A stretch of DNA of 36,650 nucleotides, from assembly GCA_937924035.1 (NCBI GenBank), contig CALDTK010000031.1, positions 1-36,650 of the forward strand. The letters are read 5' to 3'. Shown here one piece after another: positions 1-7,752 of the stretch. Under the pieces are notes generated by a model. It saw only the letters and a list, made by a program, of their open reading frames with translations. It did not search any database and was not told the DNA's origin. The stretch's first letter is position 1. Every line of letters begins with the position of its first letter. This DNA comes from an uncultured Saprospiraceae bacterium (GTDB lineage Bacteria; Bacteroidota; Bacteroidia; Chitinophagales; Saprospiraceae). The position numbers and the translations under genes are program-made.

Positions 1-920
1 ACAGACTTGATGTCCTGACCGCCCTTTCCAATCAGGATGTTCTTCTGACTTTCTCGCTCTACGTAGATTACTGCGCTGATGCGAATAAGGTCTTTGCCTT
101 GAGTTGTTTGTGTCTCTTCGAATTTTTCGACCACAGGTTCGACAGCATAAGGGATTTCTTGATAGTACTGCTCCAATATCTGTTCACGAATGATCTCGGT
201 GACGAAGAAACGCTCAGGCCTATCTGTCATCTGATCCTTCGGATAATAAGCAGGCCCTTGAGGTAGGCCTTCTAGAATCCAATCAAGCAATTCGGCTGTT
301 CCTGTTTGATTTAAAGCGCTAATCGTTACCGCATGCGCAGCATTTATCCGTTCTTTTAAAGACGCGGCAACTTCGTCTGCTTCTTCTTGGGTGACTGTAT
401 CGGTCTTGTTGACGACTACACATACCGGAGAGTCGAGATTCTTTAACCTAGTGATAAGGTGATGATCTTCTTCGTATTCTTCTTGTGGTACGACAACGAA
501 GAGCAATACATCTGCATCTTCAAACGCACTTGATACAAATGCATTCATCCGCTCTTGCATTTTATAATGCGGCTCTTCTATTAACCCGGGTGTGTCGCTA
601 AACACTGCTTGAAAATCATCTCCACTCATCAGTGCAAGGATGCGGTGACGAGTGGTTTGAGGCTTGGCGGTGATGATACTCATCCGCTCACCTACGAGTG
701 CATTGAGCAACGTTGACTTGCCCACGTTGGGACGGCCGAGGATATTAACGTATCCAGACCTATGCGCAGCGTCGTTTTCTACATTGAGTGGTTTACCTAA
801 TCCTTCGAGCGCACGCTCCAAATCAAAATGCTCTCCGTCCTTCTCGGCTCCAGGTGCATTGGGGTCGGTTTGAAAGGGTTCTGGTTTTTGGTTGTAGGGA
901 TGATCTTCAGGCAGTGACAT
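1..920 (-). CDS. era: GTPase Era (ribosome-associated, KH domain), 3' end outside window
   Basis: Minus-strand translation from ATG at 920..918: MSLPEDHPYNQKPEPF...SGYVNILGRPNVGKSTLLNALVGERMSIITAKPQTTRHRILALMSGDDFQAVFSDTPGLIEEPHYKMQERM...; G1 GRPNVGKST, G3 DTPG, G4 NKTD; KH-type end ILIGKGGQDIKSV at the window edge. Confidence 0.93.
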   Translation of the reverse strand, partial: MSLPEDHPYNQKPEPFQTDPNAPGAEKDGEHFDLERALEGLGKPLNVENDAAHRSGYVNILGRPNVGKSTLLNALVGERMSIITAKPQTTRHRILALMSGDDFQAVFSDTPGLIEEPHYKMQERMNAFVSSAFEDADVLLFVVVPQEEYEEDHHLITRLKNLDSPVCVVVNKTDTVTQEEADEVAASLKERINAAHAVTISALNQTGTAELLDWILEGLPQGPAYYPKDQMTDRPERFFVTEIIREQILEQYYQEIPYAVEPVVEKFEETQTTQGKDLIRISAVIYVERESQKNILIGKGGQDIKS

Positions 921-1116
921 GGGTGCAAGCTAGTGCCTTGGGCATAAAGCCAGGGCAAATTTGAGTTTTAGAAGTTTGAAACGGAGATTTTGCTCCACTT
1001 CATCGTACGAGTGCGTCTGACTAGCGTCGTGTGATTCAAAAGTTATAATTGCTTACGCGAAGCGCTGAGCCTGTAAATTCAAAATTCCTTACAAGGAAAC
1101 CTTCTACCTTCGCGCC

Positions 1117-2424
1117 ATGAGTAACATCGTTGCAATTGTCGGGCGACCGAATGTGGGGAAATCCACACTGTACAACCGTTTGATCGGTGAACGTCAAGCG
1201 ATCATCGATGATGAGTCTGGCGTGACACGTGATCGTCAATACGGAACCTGCGAATGGAATGGCAAATCCTTCACGGTTGTCGACACCGGGGGATTTGTAA
1301 AAGGCTCCGAAGACATTTTCGAGGCTGCTATCAGATCACAGGTGCGTATTGCGATTGAAGAAGCTGCAATAATCATCTTCGTTTGTGATGTTGAGACCGG
1401 AATTACGGACCTCGACGAGGAAGTTGCTCGGATGCTTCGGAAAACGAAAAAGCCCGTACTGCTGGCCGTCAACAAGGTGGACAATCACCAGCGCTTGTTA
1501 GAAGCAAATGAGTTTTGGAGCCTTGGTTTTGAAGAAAGCTACTTTTTGAGTTCAATGACCGGTTCGGGTACAGGAGAGATTCTAGACTCTGTTACCGAAA
1601 AACTCGAAGCAATTCCCGAATCTGAACTTGAAAAAGACGTTCCTAAGATCGCGATCGTAGGTCAGCCAAATGCTGGGAAGTCAAGTGTTGTCAATGCGCT
1701 ACTCGGTGAGGATCGCAACATTGTAACCGATGTACCGGGCACTACACGAGATTCAATTCACACTCGCTTTACGAAGTTTGACAAGGACTTCTACCTCATA
1801 GACACGGCCGGATTACGGAAAAAAGCCAAAGTGCACGAAGACTTGGAGTTTTATTCCGTCATGCGTGCAATCAATGCAATTGAAGAAGCAGATGTGAGCA
1901 TCATCCTTATTGACGCCACCGAGGGTATTCAGGCGCAAGACATGAGCATTTTACGTGTTTTGCAGAAGCGAAATAAAGGTGTTGTCGTTGGCATCAATAA
2001 GTGGGATTTGATTCCAAAGGAGACCAACACAATGCGTGACTTCGAGTTGAAGGTGCGCGAGAAAATGGCGCCTTTTACAGATGTGCCTATGGTGTTTACG
2101 AGTGCGACCGAGAAGGTCCGCCTACTCCAGTTGATAGACGCTGCGCTTCAAGTAAATGAGAATAGAAACCGCAAAGTCTCTACTTCAGAATTGAACAGAG
2201 TGATGTTGGAGGCCATCGAGAAGGTACCACCACCAACTTATCGTGGTCGCTATGTCAAGATCAAATACGTAACCCAGCTTCCTACCTATTTCCCAGCGTT
2301 CGCTTTTTTCTGCAACAATCCTAAGCAGGTCAAGGATAGCTATAAGGGCTACTTGGAGAATCAGCTACGGAAGAAGTATGATTTTTCTGGAGTGCCTATG
2401 GGTATTTATTTCAGACAGAAGTAG
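1117..2424 (+). CDS. der: GTPase Der (EngA), two tandem G domains
   Basis: MSNIVAIVGRPNVGKSTLYNRL ... IAIVGQPNAGKSSVVNALLGEDRNIVTDVPGTTRDSI; KH-like C-terminus. Confidence 0.97.
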   Translation: MSNIVAIVGRPNVGKSTLYNRLIGERQAIIDDESGVTRDRQYGTCEWNGKSFTVVDTGGFVKGSEDIFEAAIRSQVRIAIEEAAIIIFVCDVETGITDLDEEVARMLRKTKKPVLLAVNKVDNHQRLLEANEFWSLGFEESYFLSSMTGSGTGEILDSVTEKLEAIPESELEKDVPKIAIVGQPNAGKSSVVNALLGEDRNIVTDVPGTTRDSIHTRFTKFDKDFYLIDTAGLRKKAKVHEDLEFYSVMRAINAIEEADVSIILIDATEGIQAQDMSILRVLQKRNKGVVVGINKWDLIPKETNTMRDFELKVREKMAPFTDVPMVFTSATEKVRLLQLIDAALQVNENRNRKVSTSELNRVMLEAIEKVPPPTYRGRYVKIKYVTQLPTYFPAFAFFCNNPKQVKDSYKGYLENQLRKKYDFSGVPMGIYFRQK

Positions 2425-2458
2425 GCGTAAGTGCTTTTTCCTGACTGAAGTGCTATGC

Positions 2459-2595
2459 ATCGTCAACGCTGGGGTTTAACTTAAAAAAGTCTCGTGAAGC
2501 CTGGATCCTCGCACTTCGCAAGCGACTAGACCGCTCGCGCGCCTGTCTGTTGGTCTGCTATGAGGGATGCAATAGCCCTTTAGGCTGGAATTTGG
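2459..2595 (+). repeat. Left copy of degenerate direct repeat flanking the 2.6-5.8 kb block
   Basis: atcgtcaacgctgggg-tttaa-cttaaaaaagtctcgtgaagcctggatcctcgcacttcgcaagcgactagaccgctcgcgc; matches 5834-6152 once an insertion is removed. Confidence 0.75.
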
Positions 2596-2919
2596 AACGT
2601 CAGTGCAAATAACCCTTGGCCCGTTCGCTCGGGACATAAATCGCGATAAAAATTGTCATTTCAACTAAGGGGTGAATAGCACATAAAAAAGTCTCTTTTG
2701 AGCTCCTGTATATTTAGGATCATCTACACTTTGCCCGATTGATAAATGTCAGTCAACTTCACTTATCCAAATTTAAATATCTATTTACTTTTGGAAAACT
2801 AAAGAAATACTAGTAAAAAAGTATGCTATAAAATTAAATAGCCACCCTTTAAAGGCTCCTGAATATCTGTAATACAGACTATAAAACCAAGTATCATTCT
2901 TGAATCCTCTTGAGACCTT

Positions 2920-4398
2920 CTAGTCCTTAATGAAAGTAAACTGACCATACCTCCCCCTACCTTCTAACGGGTAAAATATAATTGAATAGAATCCATTCTT
3001 TAAACAAGCAACCTCTATCCCGCTTGAATGATCATAAAGGTTTTTTGACATGAGCCGCCCAGATGTATCATAGATTTCATAATTATAACCAACTGGAATA
3101 AGCTCACCGTAATCTACGTAAATCACATCTTTTGCAGGATTGGGGAATACGCTTAGAGCCAAAGGGACCTCTTCGGCTATGCTTTGAACACTAGTAGATT
3201 GGTCATAGCGATCTATGTAATAAAGAATAGTCTTAATTGTAATACTATTATCTGGATTGAAAAAGATCTGCTTAGTCGTCAAGACATAAGTAGAATCAGA
3301 GTCCGTACTTGCAATCCCCTCCAATCTTCCAGATCTTCCCATATCCAATCGATATGTACGTATTTGATTTAGAAGAGTATCAAATTCAGTGAAAATAATA
3401 GAGTCATTTGGCACCGATATGGAATCCCAAGTAACACCAATAACAAAAGTCATATCCGAGTTTACATGAAAACAATGACTAGTTGCTTGCTCAATAATTT
3501 CTCCCTCACTAAAATTAATCGCATCTTCGACTAAAGCTCTCGTAATATCTATTTCTTCCAATTTTGAATTTAATTTCTGAACGAATATTGCATGATACTG
3601 ATTCTCGAAATTAGTTCCATTAATATATCCTACAACTCCAAATCTATAAATATAACCATCGAGCACAAAGACAGTCTCGCCGAGCCCAGCACTGAGTAAG
3701 AAGTCTGGATCAAACTCCTGAAAAAGTGGCTCTGCTACTTCAATTTTCGCTAAAGTACTGTCGAGCGTGTAAATATCTTTTGACAGGAATTCAAATCCTA
3801 CAAACAAACTATCCACCTGTCCCACTAATAGTGTATTCTGCAACTCTCTTGACGACACAGCTAGAGCCCGAACACCGTCAAAATACAAATACATGGAATC
3901 ACTCAAATTGCTCAAAGCTTGCTCTCGAACTTTTGGCTCATAGAGACATGTACTTCCTGAACAGGAATATTGCACCGATGGGACTCCATTAGGAGCAAAA
4001 GGTAAAGAAAAAGTATCTGGAGTACATGTAAAACCAATTGAGTTAAAAAGACAGACACGACCACTCATTTCGACACTATCCGACTTCTCCCATGATATAG
4101 TTGAAAACTCTTCTCCGATATACCTTGTCCCAGAAAAGTTAATTGCATTATCGAATAAAGTATCGAATACAATATTTCCACTTTTCAAATCTATAACTTT
4201 CGAAATTAATTCACCACTTGTATCAATTCCTAACACATATAATTCACCTCCATCAATGACAGTAAACAAGTCGAATTCCAATACTAATTGATCAGATGTA
4301 TTAGACACCTGCGAACAAATAGTATAGGGAAAAAACATGGCTAGGGTGAAAACACACCCTAGCCATATTTTCAGAATAGTTTTAAAAAAGGTCTTCAT
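2920..4398 (-). CDS. Secreted protein with T9SS (Por secretion) C-terminal sorting domain, function unknown
   Basis: Listed ORF is 2920..4605, but internal Met at 4398 gives a good signal peptide (MKTFFKTILKIWLGCVFTLAMFFPYTICSQ); C-term ALSVFPNPAKDVIYVDYG...YEIYDTSGRLMSKN...LKNGFYSIIF. Confidence 0.75.
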   Translation of the reverse strand: MKTFFKTILKIWLGCVFTLAMFFPYTICSQVSNTSDQLVLEFDLFTVIDGGELYVLGIDTSGELISKVIDLKSGNIVFDTLFDNAINFSGTRYIGEEFSTISWEKSDSVEMSGRVCLFNSIGFTCTPDTFSLPFAPNGVPSVQYSCSGSTCLYEPKVREQALSNLSDSMYLYFDGVRALAVSSRELQNTLLVGQVDSLFVGFEFLSKDIYTLDSTLAKIEVAEPLFQEFDPDFLLSAGLGETVFVLDGYIYRFGVVGYINGTNFENQYHAIFVQKLNSKLEEIDITRALVEDAINFSEGEIIEQATSHCFHVNSDMTFVIGVTWDSISVPNDSIIFTEFDTLLNQIRTYRLDMGRSGRLEGIASTDSDSTYVLTTKQIFFNPDNSITIKTILYYIDRYDQSTSVQSIAEEVPLALSVFPNPAKDVIYVDYGELIPVGYNYEIYDTSGRLMSKNLYDHSSGIEVACLKNGFYSIIFYPLEGRGRYGQFTFIKD

Positions 4399-4399
4399 A

Positions 4400-5497
4400 C
4401 TAGTTACAGCCTGGTTGATTTTTCCCTCCGATAAATCCAAAATTCCCATAAAACAAATTATATCTGAACCAGTTGTCTGGATTTGGGTCAGAAGTATTGC
4501 TAAGTGGCTGAAGCCATGTATGAGTAAGAGCTTTAATGTCGGCATCCACTGGCAAAAGGCTAGAATGATAAAAACCTTCTTCACCAAGAAAATCAATTTT
4601 TTCACAGGAAAAACACAACTCGTCTGTTTCTGGATCTAGATGATAAGAGTATGCGCCATCGTCAACAAAAGGGCCTGGTCTTCCAGTTGGAAATTGATCA
4701 TTTGTTTTCGACCATAACAAAGAGGGATTAGTACTTAGGTAACGATTTACGAGGGCCTGTCTAATTCCGTACCTATAGTATGTGCTTGCAGAAGGACATC
4801 TTGAACGAATAGCAGCATCTGCTCGATTGTTAATGTCTTGAGAAACGAAATAGTATGCTGGATCTCTAAAACAATTAGGACTAGACCCACCAGTCCAGCC
4901 TAAACCCCATGTAAAAGTTCGGGGTTGAGTACAATCTATAGATGAGTTGGAAGTTATTGTGTATGTCGCATTCACGTAAAAAGCTTCATTTTCTTCAAAA
5001 GGGCCGGACAAATCAACTATTCCAAGTTCGTAGCCATCGCCTTCTTGGAGTGATATTGCCTCGTTCACTTCTGAAAGAACTGCACTATAAAGTTCTCTTG
5101 AATTTTCGATTTTCCAACTCTCAATTGACTCTATAGTTAAGTCGAAAGTCTTATTCTTACCCAAAATTACAGTAGATGATTCCGGCTTTGAAGGTTGAGA
5201 GAAGCTTCGACAAGGTAAACTTCTCTACCAGCAGATAGAAGCGTATTTTCAGAATCCAAGCCTAGACTAGCTGAATTGTAAGCCTCATTGGACAAAACTA
5301 TTTGCTCATAAAATAGCTCTTCGGACCATTCCCCAGGAGCTACATACCCAGCAACAGATTCGCTCCTATTTTCTAAACCTACTAAGGTTTGAGATTCATG
5401 TGGTTGAACTTCATCAATCGAGGTTGAACTACATCCAACTACTAATGAAATACCGACTAATGCTATTAAAAGTCGTGTGTGTGTGTGTATAAAACAT
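4400..5497 (-). pseudogene. Disrupted or phase-variable lipoprotein gene (signal peptide and N-terminal part in one frame, remainder in another)
   Basis: ATG at 5497..5495, then (AC)7; the frame after the tract encodes RLLIALVGISLVVGCSSTSIDEVQPHESQTLVGLENRSESVAGYVAPGEWSEELFYEQIVLSNEAYNSASLGLDSENTLLSAGREVYLVEASLNLQSRNHLL* (stop 5169..5167). The rest (GKNKTFDLTIESIESW...NQPGCN) continues in the other frame as ORF 4400..5164, whose listed start is TTG. Confidence 0.65.
5475..5488. repeat. Dinucleotide microsatellite (GT)7 on +, (AC)7 on the coding strand
   Basis: agtc-gtgtgtgtgtgtgt-ataaaacatctc. Confidence 0.97.
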
Positions 5498-5833
5498 CTC
5501 TTAAGAGATTTGAGCTACTTAAGTGTAGCGATTAAGGATCGATTTTATAGCGACTCTCAATATAAATATGAGATTATTTGCTATTAAAAATTTGAAAATA
5601 GCGCGTAAGTTTTTAATACTCGAAAAAAACTAGGACAAACCTCAAACTTTAACACTTCCCAGAGTTGATAAGCATCAATTTATAAGGTAGTCCTAAAGCC
5701 TTAGTTACTCTGAGTATGATAAGATTTACCCCAACGTTCTTTATGCTAGCCGAAATTCCAGTCCTTCTCGGTAGTCCAGCCACAACGAGCAGAGCGATCT
5801 AGCCCCAATAGTACTTCTCTAAAGCGTATTTAG

Positions 5834-6152
5834 ATCGTCAACGCTGGGTTTGGCTTAACCCGGACTGTGCATTATAATTGCTACTATAAGCCGGAAGGGT
5901 CTGCAAACACAGACGCACGCGAGAAAAATCTGTCTTCACCCTAGCGGTGCTAGGTCTGCGGAAAATTTTCCTCGCGAGCACCTGTGTTTATTGGCTTAAC
6001 AAGCTTTCGCTACGCATCCCAATGCACGATCCAGGCTTAAAGAAGTCCTGCGAAGCGTGGATCCTCGTACTTAGCACTGGACTAGACCGCTCGCGCCTAT
6101 CTATTTGTCTATAACTGTATGCACGTTAGAGATTTGCGACTGGAAATCGATG
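5834..6152 (+). repeat. Right copy of the flanking direct repeat, interrupted by a palindromic insertion
   Basis: atcgtcaacgctgggtttggcttaa [insert] aggcttaaagaagtcctgcgaagcgtggatcctcgtacttagcactggactagaccgctcgcgcct. Confidence 0.75.
5859..6033. repeat. Long imperfect palindromic (MITE-like or structured) element with nested hairpins
   Basis: Nested inverted arms: ccggactgtgcatt/aatgcacgatccagg; taagcc (5887)/ggctta (5993); aaacacag (5905)/ctgtgttt (5982); gcgag (5919)/ctcgc (5971); central cctagc-ggt-gctagg (5940-5954). Confidence 0.65.
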
Positions 6153-6284
6153 AGCTTTCGTCCACATATGAACGTATCTACCAGCAATCTATCCTCTATA
6201 GCACCCCACCAAGCGGATCAGGTACATATTTTGCACCATAGCAGACTCTTGGCGCATATTCGCGCTTAGCACTATACTTTCCTT

Positions 6285-6830
6285 ATGATTACTGATGGAC
6301 CGATTCCTGGACTCAAGCTCTATACTCCTCGAGTGTTCGGAGATGACCGTGGTTACTTTTTTGAAACATTCAATGCGAACGTTTGGAAGGAGGCTGGCAT
6401 CACAACGCCTTTCGTTCAGGACAACGAAGCATACTCAAGTCGCGGTGTTTTGCGTGGATTGCACTACCAACGTGGTGAGCATGCACAAGCAAAGCTTGTA
6501 CGTGTGATTCACGGCGAAGTGCTTGATGTTGCTGTGGATTGCAGACCCGGATCGCCAACTTATGGGCAGCACCATGCTGTGCTTTTGAGCGGAGAGCTAA
6601 AAAACCAATTTTACGTACCACGAGGCTTTGCCCACGGGTATGTAGTACTAAGTGAAACCGCGCTTTTTGCTTATAAGTGTGATAATTTTTATCACCCTAA
6701 AGCAGAAGGAGGGCTAAAATTTAATGATCCTACCCTGGGTATCGATTGGAAGATCGGCATGGCAGAAGTTCAACTGAGTGAGAAGGATGCGATTCTTCCT
6801 CACTTCGGAGATCACTTAGCAGCTCTTTAA
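6285..6830 (+). CDS. rfbC: dTDP-4-dehydrorhamnose 3,5-epimerase
   Basis: MITDGPIPGLKLYTPRVFGDDRGYFFETFNANVW...QDNEAYSSRGVLRGLHYQ...KLVRVIHGEVLDVAVDCRPGSPTYG. Confidence 0.95.
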   Translation: MITDGPIPGLKLYTPRVFGDDRGYFFETFNANVWKEAGITTPFVQDNEAYSSRGVLRGLHYQRGEHAQAKLVRVIHGEVLDVAVDCRPGSPTYGQHHAVLLSGELKNQFYVPRGFAHGYVVLSETALFAYKCDNFYHPKAEGGLKFNDPTLGIDWKIGMAEVQLSEKDAILPHFGDHLAAL

Positions 6831-6862
6831 ACACCTCAAGCCTCTTACTCAATTTTTGTTTT

Positions 6863-7714
6863 ATGCGCATCTTAATTACAGGAGCAAATGGCCAGGTGGG
6901 CATGGCCCTTCGTCGCACACTCACCAACCCTTCGTTTGAATGTCGATTCACAGATCGAGAGGAATTGGACATGCGTGATGAAGAGGCGGTTCGGGAGACG
7001 ACACTGTCTTTTAGACCTGACGTGGTAGTAAATTGTGCTGCGTACACAGCTGTAGACAAAGCAGAGGACGATACGCAGGCTTGTGTTGAGATCAATCAAG
7101 ATGCAGTGCGTGTTTTGGCGGAAGCCTGCAGCTCTATCAATGCACGTTTTATCCATATCTCGACAGACTATGTGTATCACAATAAAGTGAATCGACCGTT
7201 ACGGGAAGATGATCCTACAGATCCTCAGAGCGTTTATGCACGTACGAAGTTGGCCGGTGAAAAAGAGGCCCTTTCAGCTTGCGCCAAAACCACTATTCTG
7301 CGCACCAGCTGGGTATTCGGGCTTGAAGGAGCAAATTTTGTCCGCACCATGGTTCGCTTGGGAGGTGACAGAGATCAACTCTCCGTTGTCGCAGACCAAA
7401 TTGGGGCTCCGACTTATGCTGATGACATCGCTGGAGCGATCCTTCATATCATCGAATCGCCAGAACTAAAGCCCGGTACGTACAACTACGCTGGCCTTGG
7501 GATAGCCTCATGGTATGACTTTGCAAAGGCAATCATGGAAATTTATGGCCTCTCCTGTGAGGTGAAACCAATTCCAACCACTTCCTATCCTACTCCAGCA
7601 GCTAGGCCTCACTACAGCGTCCTCGACCTAACTAAAGCTCAGAATGCAGGCTTTACTTTTCGTCATTGGCGCGACGCATTGGTAGACTTCAAAGCAAGCG
7701 ACGCAACGTCGTAA
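6863..7714 (+). CDS. rfbD: dTDP-4-dehydrorhamnose reductase
   Basis: MRILITGANGQVGMALRR...VVNCAAYTAVDKAEDD...ISTDYVY...YARTKLAGE. Confidence 0.95.
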   Translation: MRILITGANGQVGMALRRTLTNPSFECRFTDREELDMRDEEAVRETTLSFRPDVVVNCAAYTAVDKAEDDTQACVEINQDAVRVLAEACSSINARFIHISTDYVYHNKVNRPLREDDPTDPQSVYARTKLAGEKEALSACAKTTILRTSWVFGLEGANFVRTMVRLGGDRDQLSVVADQIGAPTYADDIAGAILHIIESPELKPGTYNYAGLGIASWYDFAKAIMEIYGLSCEVKPIPTTSYPTPAARPHYSVLDLTKAQNAGFTFRHWRDALVDFKASDATS

Positions 7715-7752
7715 GCCAAATTGACGTTGAGGTAGTTATTACCTTGCCGCAA

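Noticed and set aside
7277-7290. gcttgcgccaaaac (rfbD), and gcttccgccaaaac at 10807-10820 (ribE)
   Set aside because: One-mismatch matches in coding sequence; possible degenerate copies, but chance not excluded.
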